Below, piece by piece: positions 30,201 to 36,881 of a stretch of DNA of 64,000 nucleotides. How positions within the stretch are numbered: the stretch's first letter is position 1; every line of letters starts with the position of its first letter. The position numbers and the translations under genes were made by a program. This DNA is from Microbacterium terrisoli (GTDB lineage Bacteria; Actinomycetota; Actinomycetes; Actinomycetales; Microbacteriaceae): the NCBI RefSeq assembly GCF_030866805.1, contig NZ_CP133019.1, positions 1,426,001-1,490,000 on the forward strand, in the 5' to 3' direction. The notes under the pieces were generated by a model. It searched no databases, was not told the origin of the DNA, and saw only the letters and a list, made by a program, of their open reading frames with translations.

Positions 30201-31078
30201 ATGTACGTCGAGAACGCGAGGAAGGTGCCGAGCGTGATCGACCCGGTCACCGCCAGCCAGCCGCCCAGGGCCAGGATGCCGACCTGGCCGAGCACGGGCA
30301 CCGCCTCCAGCAGAGGCTGATAGCGGGATTGGATGCGCACCACCCGCATCTGCGAGCCGTACAGCTCGCCCGCCGCCCCGGCCAAGCGCCGCAGCTCGCG
30401 CTGCTCCTGCCCGAACGCCTTGACGACGCGCACTCCTGCGACGTCTTCATCGACGATGCCGGCAACCACTCCCTCCTTCTGCTGCGCATCCCAGCTCGCC
30501 GGGAACACACGCGTGCGCATGCGGTAGCTGATGGCGACCAGGGCCGGGACGACGGCGAGGCTGACCACCGCCAGCAGCGGTGAGAGCACGAACATGATCA
30601 CCAGCGACATGAGCATCATCAGCACGTTGCCGCCCACCAGCGGCAAGAAGCTCAAGAGCCCCTGCACGAGCGCGGTGTCGGAGCTGGATCGGGCCACCAG
30701 CTGACCGGTGGGCATCGTGTCCAGCGCGGCGGCATCCAACCGCTGCAGGTGATCGTGCATGTCGTTGCGCAGGTCGTTCTGCACGTCCAGCCCGATGCGC
30801 CCTCCGCGGTAGCGGCGCAGGTAGGCGAAGACGAACGCGAGGACCGCGAGCACGATCAGCAGGGTGAGCCACGGCAGCAGCGGCGCGTCGTGCGCCACGA
30901 CCACATCGTCGACGATCTCGCGTGCGATCAGGGGAGTGACCACCTGGCACCCGGCTCCCGCGATCGCCGCGGTCACCGCGATCGCCAGGTTGCGGCGGTG
31001 TCGCATCAGATAGCGGCCGAGCCGCCGCATCCACCCTTCGGGAGCGGGGGCTGCCGCATCGCGCGTGTGCGAGGTCAT
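27281..31078 (-). CDS. Fused heterodimer-type ABC exporter (two TMD-NBD units, 1265 aa)
   Basis: Two complete type-IV ABC half-exporters in one chain. Unit one: six-helix domain, Walker A GASGSGKST, signature LSLSGGQRQR, Walker B VLDDATSAID. A proline/alanine-rich linker follows (residues about 590-650), then unit two: six helices, Walker A GETGAGKST, signature LSSGQRQL, Walker B LLDEATSNLD. Unit one has aspartate in place of the catalytic Walker B glutamate, and unit two has a weakened signature, so one of the two ATP sites should be degenerate. AGGAGG precedes the ATG, which overlaps the stop of the marR gene. The substrate is probably a drug or lipid-like compound, by analogy. Confidence 0.92.
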   Translation of the reverse strand: MTSHTRDAAAPAPEGWMRRLGRYLMRHRRNLAIAVTAAIAGAGCQVVTPLIAREIVDDVVVAHDAPLLPWLTLLIVLAVLAFVFAYLRRYRGGRIGLDVQNDLRNDMHDHLQRLDAAALDTMPTGQLVARSSSDTALVQGLLSFLPLVGGNVLMMLMSLVIMFVLSPLLAVVSLAVVPALVAISYRMRTRVFPASWDAQQKEGVVAGIVDEDVAGVRVVKAFGQEQRELRRLAGAAGELYGSQMRVVRIQSRYQPLLEAVPVLGQVGILALGGWLAVTGSITLGTFLAFSTYIAQLMAPSRRLAGMLTIAQQARAGVERIFQLLDLRPAIADAPDAVDLPQDGGRIVFDDVSFAYPGGAPVLDGLTLTVQPGERVAVVGASGSGKSTLARLLVRRYEPTAGSVSIGGVDIADARLASLRGRIGMAFEDAFLFSVSVRDNIAYGAPGATDEQVEHAARLAQAQEFIDALPNGYDTVVGERGLSLSGGQRQRIALARAILRDPAILVLDDATSAIDARTEQSIHEALREVSAGRTVLLIAHRHSTLHLADRIVVLEAGKIIASGTHDELVEASATYRALFGEGEVPDEAPAPGRTPLSGGAPATRPSSPARRPAHALSAPGLGAGLGGSGGGRGIRGSLAPTPQLLAQVAALPPIIDHVEPDLTHESRHQRDFGLGKILREFRRPLLFALVFVVIDAVAGLLGPAVVKAGIDEGVTEGIVGVLFVASGVYFVIAIADMFTGMVEAFVTGRTAQRIMLSLRIRVFAQLQRLSLDYYEREMAGRIMTRMTTDIDQFESLLQNGLLGALVAGVTFVGVAAALIIVDVPLGLAVLSVIVPLALATVWFRRRATRLYDLSRERIAIVNASFQESLSGVRESQAFTHEEETMRVFHGHGSAYLRSRVAAQRLVAVYFPFVQFLAAIADVIVLGLGATLIAHGQLTAGALIAFLLYIDMFFSPIQQLSQVFDAWQQTRVSVARISELMNLSTLTPQRPDAQPVPALEGRVHVDDVHFAYPVGPVSSRRRGPRDSRLPDAITRHPSEALAGVDIAVRAGETVALVGETGAGKSTVMKLVARFYDPDRGAVRADGHDLRALDLDGFRARLGYVPQESFLFTGTIGQNIAYGRPDALPADIVAAARAVGADGMITALVDGYDTVVSERGSSLSSGQRQLIALARAQLVDPAILLLDEATSNLDLATEAHVTRAMNRLAQDRTTVLIAHRLQTAMTADRIVLLEHGRVAEMGTHDELLAAGGGYAAMWRAFDLSTTGA

Positions 31079-31521
31079 CGGGTGGACGCCTCCTGCTGAT
31101 ATTGCTCGATGCCCTCGCCGAATGCGGCCAGCGCGGCGAGGGTCGCCTGTGCGTCCGGTGTGCGTCCGGCGATGTCGCGCACCAGAGCGCCCAGCGCTTC
31201 TTCGGCCGCCGCGCGCACGCGATCGCCCTCCGGGGTGATGCGCAGCTCGATCGCGCGCTGATCGCCCTCTCCGCCGTGTCGGGTGAGCAGTCCTCGGCGG
31301 GCCAGAGAATCGACGGAGGCGCTGACGGCGGGTCTGCCCACCGCCAAGCGCGCGGACAGCCGGGAGGCCCGGGCCTCGCCGCCGGCCACGGCCGACAGCA
31401 TGCGATAGTCCGACAGGCTGAGCGCGGGCGGGTCCTGCTGTGCCAGCGTGCGCTCGAGCATGCGCGCCACACGCGCCAGCGCGACCACGGCCGCCTGCCG
31501 TGCAGAAAGTGGTTCGATCAC
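31075..31521 (-). CDS. MarR-family transcriptional regulator
   Basis: A 148-residue winged-helix regulator: LSLSDYRMLSAVAGGEARASRLSARLAVGRPAVSASVDSLARRGLL forms the DNA-binding helices, and GDQRAIELRITPEGDRV forms the wing (D-R-R-like motif). It overlaps the downstream exporter gene by 4 nt, so regulator and exporter form one operon, the usual layout for a ligand-responsive efflux system. Start GTG 31521 is preferred because CAGAAT ends exactly 6 nt upstream; GTG 31536 is an alternative. A palindrome covers the start and may be the autoregulatory operator. Confidence 0.88.
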   Translation of the reverse strand: MIEPLSARQAAVVALARVARMLERTLAQQDPPALSLSDYRMLSAVAGGEARASRLSARLAVGRPAVSASVDSLARRGLLTRHGGEGDQRAIELRITPEGDRVRAAAEEALGALVRDIAGRTPDAQATLAALAAFGEGIEQYQQEASTR

Positions 31522-31533
31522 TGAACTATTCTG
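31510..31533 (-). promoter_or_regulatory. Promoter and candidate operator of marR-exporter operon
   Basis: On the minus strand CAGAAT (31528-31533) ends 6 nt before GTG 31521. Overlapping it is TAGTTC-N7-GAACCA, a palindrome of the form TRGTTC-N7-GAACYA, spanning 31511-31529. A MarR protein bound here would block the promoter. Confidence 0.45.
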
Positions 31534-31605
31534 CACCCGCGCCGCAGTGCGCAATGTTGCAGAGCGCACAGTCGCCGCTCCGGTGCGGGCACTACCGTGG
31601 AGGGC

Positions 31606-32559
31606 ATGAGCGACGAACGCTGGATCTTCGGGACGGGACTGTCGACGATCGCCGGCGACGGCACGGTACTGGATGCCTGGTACCCGACGCCGCGGATCGG
31701 ACGCGCCGACGGCACCACCGTGGCCACTCGGGCCGCCGGCCTGCAGGCGGCGGCCGGGCCCGACGTCCGTCGCGGAGTGCGTGTGGAGATCGTCGAGCTG
31801 CAGATCGCTCTCGAGCGGGCACCGGCATCCACGGCCGACGTCTATCTGCGCCTGCACGCGCTGTCGCACCGGCTGGCCGCACCCAACACCGTGAACCTGG
31901 AGGGGATCTTCGGGTTCCTTCCCACCGTCGCCTTCACGAACGCGGGGCCGGTGCTGCCCGACGACCTCGACCGCCTGCGCCCGGGACTGCGTGCCGCGGG
32001 CATCCAGGTGCAGGGGATCGACAAGTTTCCGCGGCTCACGGACTACGTGACCCCCCCCGGGGTGCGCATCGCCGACGCCGCTCGCGTGCGGCTGGGCGCG
32101 CACCTCGCACCGGGCACGACCGTCATGCACGAAGGGTTCGTGAACTACAACGCCGGAACGCTGGGCGCCTCGATGATCGAAGGGCGCGTGTCGCAGGGCG
32201 TCGTCGTCGGCGACGGCAGCGACATCGGCGGCGGTGCCTCGATCATGGGCACCCTGTCGGGCGGCGGCACCCATCGCGTCTCGATCGGCCAGCGGTGCCT
32301 GCTGGGCGCGAACGCCGGTGTGGGCATCTCGCTGGGCGACGACTGCATCGTCGAGGCGGGACTGTATCTGACCGGGGGCACCAAGGTCGTCCTGGCCGCC
32401 GAGCCCGCACGGGCCGACGGATCGCGCCCGACGGTGAAGGCTGCCGAGCTGTCGGGTCGCAGCGGCGTGCTGTATCGACGCAATTCTCTGAGCGGCGCCG
32501 TCGAGGCGCTGCCGCATGCCGGAACCGGCATCTCGCTGAACGACGCACTGCACGCGTGA
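31606..32559 (+). CDS. dapD: Tetrahydrodipicolinate N-succinyltransferase
   Basis: Transfers succinyl from succinyl-CoA to tetrahydrodipicolinate, the first committed step of the succinylase branch. At 317 residues it equals the actinobacterial (type 2) DapD length. The C-terminal half is a left-handed beta-helix of hexapeptide repeats (VRLGAHLAPGTTVMHEGFVNYNAGTLGASMIEGRVSQGVVVGDGSDIGGGASI), with the catalytic-type HEGFVNYNAG and GGGTHRVSIG loops. Start ATG 31606 follows GTGGAGGGC. It is divergent from the MarR operon and adjacent to dapE. Confidence 0.95.
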   Translation: MSDERWIFGTGLSTIAGDGTVLDAWYPTPRIGRADGTTVATRAAGLQAAAGPDVRRGVRVEIVELQIALERAPASTADVYLRLHALSHRLAAPNTVNLEGIFGFLPTVAFTNAGPVLPDDLDRLRPGLRAAGIQVQGIDKFPRLTDYVTPPGVRIADAARVRLGAHLAPGTTVMHEGFVNYNAGTLGASMIEGRVSQGVVVGDGSDIGGGASIMGTLSGGGTHRVSIGQRCLLGANAGVGISLGDDCIVEAGLYLTGGTKVVLAAEPARADGSRPTVKAAELSGRSGVLYRRNSLSGAVEALPHAGTGISLNDALHA

Positions 32560-32610
32560 CGGGCCTGCGGTCGTCGGTGACTGTCGTGCAGGCTGCGGCG
32601 GGCCGCTGAC

Positions 32611-32616
32611 TAGACT
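32611..32616 (+). promoter_or_regulatory. TAGACT box 6 nt before dapE
   Basis: TAGACT followed by CGAAGG and ATG 32623. This is the third exact TAGACT-N6-start in the window. The AAGG would also serve as a weak ribosome-binding site if transcription began earlier. Confidence 0.5.
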
Positions 32617-32622
32617 CGAAGG

Positions 32623-33699
32623 ATGCCGCAGCTCGACCTGTCTCAATCCTCCGTTGATCTGACCCGGGCCGTGTGCGACATACCGAGCGTGTCGGACGAC
32701 GAGGCGCCGCTGGCCGACGCGATCTTCGCGGCGCTGAGCGACTGCGCGCACCTCGAACTGTTCCGTGACGGCGACACGATCGTGGCGCGCACGAACCTGG
32801 GACGCGACCAGCGTGTGGTCATCGCAGGGCACATCGACACGGTGCCGATCAACGGCAACGTCCCCACCCGCGACATCGAGGTCGACGGCGAACCGCACCT
32901 GTGGGGGCGCGGCACGGTCGACATGAAAGCCGGCGTCGCCGTGCAGCTCAAGCTCGCCGCCGAACTGGTGGCACCGCGCGTGGACATCACCTGGATGTGG
33001 TACGACCATGAAGAGGTCGATGCGTCCCAGAACGGACTGCATCGCCTGTCGCAGAACCGGCCGGATCTTTTCGCGGGCGACTTCGCGATCCTGGGCGAGC
33101 CGTCCAACGGCGAGGTCGAGGGCGGATGCAACGGCACCCTGCGCGTGGTCGTGCGCACGCACGGCGTCCGCGCGCACAGCGCGCGCTCGTGGATCGGCGA
33201 GAACGCCATCCATGCCGTCGCCCCGGTGCTTGATCGTCTCGCCGCATACCGTGCGCGCGAGGTCGCCGTCGAGGGGCTGGCCTACCGAGAAGGGCTGAAC
33301 GCCGTGCGCATCGGCGGCGGCGTCGCCGGCAATGTCATTCCCGATCTGTGCGAAGTCGAGGTGAACTACCGCTTCGCGCCGAGTCGCTCGGTCGAGAAGG
33401 CCATCGCCCACGTGCGGAAGGTGTTCGAAGGGTTCGAAGTCGAAGTGACCGATGTGTCGGCGGGGGCCCGCCCCGGGCTGGACGCGCCGTTGGCGCAGGA
33501 ATTCGTCGCGGCCGTCGGCGCGGTGCCCAAGCCCAAGTACGGATGGACCGACGTGGCGCGGTTCTCGGCCATGGGGATCCCGGCCGTCAATTACGGGCCC
33601 GGCGATCCTCACCTGGCGCACCACGATGAAGAACGCGTCGCCGTGGCGCAGATCGAGGCGGTCGAGCGGGGCCTGCGGGCGTGGCTCTCGCCGAGCTGA
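32623..33699 (+). CDS. dapE: Succinyl-diaminopimelate desuccinylase
   Basis: Zinc-dependent M20-family hydrolase that removes succinate to give LL-diaminopimelate, 358 residues. Metal ligands and catalytic residues appear in GHIDTVPINGN (His), WGRGTVDMKAG (Asp), YDHEEVDASQNG (catalytic and ligand Glu), LGEPSNGEVEGGCNG (Glu) and YGPGDPHLAHHDEERV (His). With dapC and dapD close by, the window encodes three consecutive enzymes of the pathway. Its 3' end overlaps the next gene by 19 nt. Confidence 0.95.
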   Translation: MPQLDLSQSSVDLTRAVCDIPSVSDDEAPLADAIFAALSDCAHLELFRDGDTIVARTNLGRDQRVVIAGHIDTVPINGNVPTRDIEVDGEPHLWGRGTVDMKAGVAVQLKLAAELVAPRVDITWMWYDHEEVDASQNGLHRLSQNRPDLFAGDFAILGEPSNGEVEGGCNGTLRVVVRTHGVRAHSARSWIGENAIHAVAPVLDRLAAYRAREVAVEGLAYREGLNAVRIGGGVAGNVIPDLCEVEVNYRFAPSRSVEKAIAHVRKVFEGFEVEVTDVSAGARPGLDAPLAQEFVAAVGAVPKPKYGWTDVARFSAMGIPAVNYGPGDPHLAHHDEERVAVAQIEAVERGLRAWLSPS

Positions 33700-34910
33700 T
33701 CCGCGTCCCGCCGCAGGCTCGGGGATGGCTGCGGCTGCCGGCGGCGATACGCATCGGCGTCGTGTACCTCGTGGCGCGCGGCGTCACGATGGGGTTCTTC
33801 TGGGGCGCGGCGCAGCTGTCGACGTTCGGCTCGCGCTTCGGCCCGCGACCGAACGTGGGGTCGCTGCTGATGGGCTGGGACGCGCAGTGGTACTGGTTCA
33901 TCGCCGTGCACGGCTATCCGGCCACGCTGCCCACCGATGATTCGGGCGCCGTGGTCAACAACCAGTGGGCGTTCATGCCGGTCTACCCGTACCTGGCCCG
34001 GCTTCTGGGCGGCGAGGGCGTCGGCTGGCAGCCCGCGGCGATCGGCATCTCGCTGGTCGCGGGGTTTCTCGGCTGCCTCGTACTGTACCTGCTGCTGCGC
34101 CCCCGGGTGGGGGAGGATGCCGCGACCTGGGCGATCGTGTTCTTCGCATGCGCGCCGTTGGCTGCGATCTTCCAGATCGGCTACGCCGAGGCGCTCTTTC
34201 TGCTCTGGCTGTTCCTGGCGCTGTGGTGCGTCGCGCACCGACGCTACCGGTGGCTGTATGCGCTCGTGCCGCTGATGGCCTTCACCCGACCCGGAGTGCT
34301 GGCCTTCGCCCTGTTCCTCGCCCTCCACGGCATCCAGCGGTGGAAGATGCGGCGCGCCGAGCCGCTGCCGACGGGCCACGTCGTGCACATCGTCGTGCTC
34401 GGCGCGATCGCGACGGTGGCGGGCTTCGCATGGCCGGTCATCGCCGGCGCCGTCAGCGGGGTGCCCGACGCCTACCTGCTCACCGAGCTGAGCTGGCGCC
34501 GCGGGTGGATCCCCGGCGACGACGGCGCCTTCGCCCCGTTCGCGGCATTCTGGCAGGCGGCCGGGTTCTGGTTCCACACCTGGGGGCTGGGCACGGCGAC
34601 CGGGTACGTCGTGCTGGCGGTCCTGGTGATTGCGATCGCCTGGGCTCTGGCGTTCGGACCGCGAGTGCGAAAGGTCGGGCCCGAGATCCGTCTGTGGTCG
34701 GCGTCGTACGTGGTCTACCTGCTCGCGGTGTTCTTCCCGCAGTCGAGCATCTTCCGACTGCTCGTGCCGCTGTCGCCCTTGTGGGGAGCGGCCGCGGTGC
34801 CGCGTTCGCGCCTGTGGCGCGGCGGCCTGGTCGTGGCCTGCCTTGCCGGACAGTGGTGGTGGATCTACAACATGTACGCACTGGGCAACGCGTACTGGCA
34901 GATTCCGTGA
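33681..34910 (+). CDS. PIG-V-like membrane mannosyltransferase
   Basis: Polytopic protein of 409 residues with about ten hydrophobic segments, resembling GT-C glycosyltransferases of the PIG-V/GPI mannosyltransferase II type. Diagnostic features are the MGWDAQWYWFIAVHGYP motif in the first extracytoplasmic loop (WD and Y as in the PIG-V consensus) and NNQWAFMPVYPYLARLL (AFFPLYP-like). Such actinobacterial proteins use polyprenyl-phosphomannose to build cell-envelope glycans or glycoproteins; the acceptor is unknown. The GTG start lies 19 nt inside dapE, and no other start preserves the first helix. Confidence 0.8.
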   Translation: MALAELIRVPPQARGWLRLPAAIRIGVVYLVARGVTMGFFWGAAQLSTFGSRFGPRPNVGSLLMGWDAQWYWFIAVHGYPATLPTDDSGAVVNNQWAFMPVYPYLARLLGGEGVGWQPAAIGISLVAGFLGCLVLYLLLRPRVGEDAATWAIVFFACAPLAAIFQIGYAEALFLLWLFLALWCVAHRRYRWLYALVPLMAFTRPGVLAFALFLALHGIQRWKMRRAEPLPTGHVVHIVVLGAIATVAGFAWPVIAGAVSGVPDAYLLTELSWRRGWIPGDDGAFAPFAAFWQAAGFWFHTWGLGTATGYVVLAVLVIAIAWALAFGPRVRKVGPEIRLWSASYVVYLLAVFFPQSSIFRLLVPLSPLWGAAAVPRSRLWRGGLVVACLAGQWWWIYNMYALGNAYWQIP

Positions 34911-34971
34911 CCCGTGCGGGCTGGAATCGGGCAGCGTGACGCACGATTCTGCCGTGGTCAGACCAACACGA

Positions 34972-34977
34972 TAAACT
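34972..34977 (+). promoter_or_regulatory. Putative -10 element (TAAACT) of the DUF3117 gene
   Basis: TAAACT at 34972-34977 would start a leader of about 28 nt carrying GAAAGGGAGCC before ATG 35011. No clear -35 element is visible. Confidence 0.4.
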
Positions 34978-35010
34978 TGACCTACAGACCAGCGACGAAA
35001 GGGAGCCACG

Positions 35011-35181
35011 ATGGCAGCCATGAAGCCGAGAACCGGAGACGGGCCGATGGAGGCCGTGAAGGAGGGGCGCCTGATCATCGTCCGCGTTCCCCTGGAGGGT
35101 GGCGGACGCCTCGTCGTCTCCGTGAACGACGCGGAAGCGAAGGAGCTCTACGACGTGCTCGGCGGTGTCGTGAACGCCTAG
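35011..35181 (+). CDS. DUF3117 small conserved actinobacterial protein (56 aa)
   Basis: A 56-residue protein with the highly conserved sequence core MKPRTGDGPMEAVKEGRL, then IIVRVPLEGGGRLVVSVN and AEAKELYDVLGGVV. The function of the family is unknown; it is nearly universal in actinobacteria (Rv1211 in M. tuberculosis, from memory). It has a clear GGGAGCC site and ATG start, its own promoter and a strong terminator 24 nt after the stop, so it forms a monocistronic, probably highly expressed unit. Confidence 0.92.
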   Translation: MAAMKPRTGDGPMEAVKEGRLIIVRVPLEGGGRLVVSVNDAEAKELYDVLGGVVNA

Positions 35182-35204
35182 TTCACCTCTCCTGCAATTG
35201 CACC

Positions 35205-35236
35205 ATCAGCGGCCGGTCGAAAGACCGGCCGCTGAT
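35205..35236. terminator. Perfect 14-bp bidirectional terminator overlapping the methyltransferase 3' end
   Basis: ATCAGCGGCCGGTC (35205-35218), GAAA loop, GACCGGCCGCTGAT (35223-35236). The stem is perfect with a stable tetraloop. It lies between convergent genes and contains the last ten codons and the stop of the methyltransferase gene. Confidence 0.85.
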
Positions 35237-35883
35237 GCGTGTGCGGGGTCGGTCTCGCGCACCGTCGTCAGCTGCAGCAGACCCTCGCCTGAGATCGAGA
35301 GGGCGCCGATGACTGCCGGTGAGTCCTTGGTCTCTTGGATGAGGGACCGGTACGCGGCGGTCACGGCATCCCGTTTCACCGGGTCGGCCACCGCACCGCC
35401 AGCCAGCACCCGCGGCACGAGCACCGTGCCGCCGGGGCGCACGAGGCGCAGACCGTGCTCGACGTACTCGATGACGCCCTCGGGATCGGCGTCGACGAGC
35501 ACGATGTCGTATGAGCCCTCATTCATACGGGGGAGGACCTCGGCGGCCCGGCCGGCGATGAAGCGCACGCGCGCGGAGGGGATCTTCGCCTCGGCGAAGG
35601 ACTGCCGGGCGACGCCGAGATGCTCGGGCTCACTGTCGATGGTGGTCAAGATCGCGCGGGGCGCGCCGTGCAGCAGCCACAGCCCGGAGACCCCGGCGCC
35701 GGTGCCCACCTCGATCATGCTCGCGGCGCCCGACGCCGCCGCGATCACCGCGCACTGAGCGCCGATCGCGGGGCTGATCGGCGCAGCGCCGAGTTCGAGG
35801 GCGTGTGCGCGCGCACGGACGATGTGCTCGGGCTCGCTGGTGGCCTCTTGGACGAAACGCTGGTTCGCGTCGTGTTGTGTCAT
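35206..35883 (-). CDS. SAM-dependent O-methyltransferase (family 3)
   Basis: Class I methyltransferase of 225 residues similar to catechol/caffeoyl-CoA O-methyltransferases and to mycobacterial Rv1220c. SAM-binding motif I is MIEVGTGAGVSGLWLL, an acidic residue follows at TTIDSEPEH, and the metal/substrate region is YDIVLVDADPEGVIEYVEHGLRLVRPGG. The substrate is unknown. The C-terminal residues ASAAGLSTGR are encoded by the terminator hairpin. In mycobacteria sigE, rseA and htrA lie between this gene and tatB; here tatB follows directly on the other strand. Confidence 0.9.
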   Translation of the reverse strand: MTQHDANQRFVQEATSEPEHIVRARAHALELGAAPISPAIGAQCAVIAAASGAASMIEVGTGAGVSGLWLLHGAPRAILTTIDSEPEHLGVARQSFAEAKIPSARVRFIAGRAAEVLPRMNEGSYDIVLVDADPEGVIEYVEHGLRLVRPGGTVLVPRVLAGGAVADPVKRDAVTAAYRSLIQETKDSPAVIGALSISGEGLLQLTTVRETDPAHASAAGLSTGR

Positions 35884-35944
35884 GGCGCACCTCCGCCCGC
35901 CAGCCTACGTGAGCGTGCGGGGGTGTCAGAGCCGCCACGGCGGG

Positions 35945-35950
35945 TAACCT
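35945..35950 (+). promoter_or_regulatory. TAACCT box 6 nt before tatB
   Basis: TAACCT, then TGATCC, then ATG 35957. There is no purine-rich ribosome-binding site, so a leaderless transcript is likely. Confidence 0.5.
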
Positions 35951-35956
35951 TGATCC

Positions 35957-36307
35957 ATGATCTTCGGGCTCACGATCGAGAAGCTCGTGGTGATCGGAGT
36001 GATCGCCGCGTTGATTCTCGGCCCCGATCGCCTGCCCCGCTATGCGGCGATGCTCGCGCAGGCGGTAAAGCGCGGTCGTGCGATGCTGGGCACCGCGAAG
36101 GAGCGCATGCAGGACGAGCTCGGCGACGACGTCGACTGGCGCAGTCTCGACCCGCGCCAGTACGACCCGCGACGCATCATCCGCGAGGCGCTGCTCGAAG
36201 ACACCCCGCCCCTTGCGACGGCGGCGAGCGTGTCCACGGAGCCGGCGAGGACGCCGCAGGCCTACAGGCCCGGGGCGCCCGTGCCCTTCGACTCCGAAGC
36301 GACCTGA
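35957..36307 (+). CDS. tatB: Sec-independent protein translocase subunit TatB-like
   Basis: A 116-residue protein with one N-terminal transmembrane helix starting MIFGLTIEKLVVIGVIAALILGPDRLPRYAAML, the FG/GPxxLP hinge and an amphipathic helix (AQAVKRGRAMLGTAKERMQDELGDDVDW) that are diagnostic of TatA/TatB. The length and acidic helix favour TatB, which recognises twin-arginine substrates with TatC. No tatA or tatC is in the window. Position next to the methyltransferase and mrp matches the mycobacterial tatB locus. Confidence 0.88.
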   Translation: MIFGLTIEKLVVIGVIAALILGPDRLPRYAAMLAQAVKRGRAMLGTAKERMQDELGDDVDWRSLDPRQYDPRRIIREALLEDTPPLATAASVSTEPARTPQAYRPGAPVPFDSEAT

Positions 36308-36345
36308 TCCACCGTCTCCTGCACAGGCGGGGACCTGACCGGCAG

Positions 36346-36354
36346 TTGTCCACA
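36346..36354 (+). other. DnaA-box-like sequence TTGTCCACA
   Basis: Exact match to the form of the DnaA box common in GC-rich actinobacteria. It is single, in the short gap before the next gene, and not part of an origin-like cluster. Confidence 0.35.
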
Positions 36355-36405
36355 GATCGCGGGCGGCAGGTGGCCGGGATGCCCGTTCCGGTCAGGCTGT
36401 CGGTC

Positions 36406-36852
36406 ATGGACACTTCTGCTGCAGCCGATCAGCCCGCGCGGCTCTCTGACGACACGGCGCTCACCGCGCATCTGGAGACGCTGCTTCAGGGCGCGCTCCG
36501 GCGTCAGTTCTGGATGATCTTCCTCGACGAGGAGGGCGAGGAGCTGGGGCCCGTCATGCCGTGCGACGACCTTCCGCCCGACCCGCGCGGGCTCGCCCGC
36601 GGCCAGGGGCCCGGCGCCCGTCCGCCCGCCGAGGTGCTCGCGCACTGGATCGCTGGGCTCATGGACGAGTTCGAGGTCGCCCAGGTCGTCTTCGTCTGGG
36701 AGCGCCGGGGTGGCCGGCGCATCGGTGAAGACGAGCGGGTCTGGGCGCGGGAGCTGGGGCGTGCCTGCGTGCACGAGGCGGTGCGCGTGCGCGCGCAGTT
36801 CCTGCTGCACGACCGCGGTCTGCGCGTGCTCGCCCCCGACGACTACCTGTGA
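36406..36852 (+). CDS. Small acidic protein of unknown function
   Basis: A 148-residue soluble protein without signal peptide or membrane helix. It contains QFWMIFLDEEGEELGPVMPCDDLPP, a disordered glycine/proline stretch (residues about 60-75), then IAGLMDEFEVAQVVFVWERRGG and VHEAVRVRAQFLLHDRG. I do not recognise a named domain. The strand pattern suggests a compact alpha-beta fold. Start is uncertain: ATG 36406 or ATG 36379. The stop overlaps a possible GTG start of the amidohydrolase gene. Confidence 0.65.
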   Translation: MDTSAAADQPARLSDDTALTAHLETLLQGALRRQFWMIFLDEEGEELGPVMPCDDLPPDPRGLARGQGPGARPPAEVLAHWIAGLMDEFEVAQVVFVWERRGGRRIGEDERVWARELGRACVHEAVRVRAQFLLHDRGLRVLAPDDYL

Positions 36853-36881
36853 CCGCCGCGTTCGGCCGTATCGTGAACGAC

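Noticed and set aside
36308..36405. Replication origin
   Set aside because: Only one DnaA-box-like site, no AT-rich unwinding element and no dnaA/dnaN neighbours.
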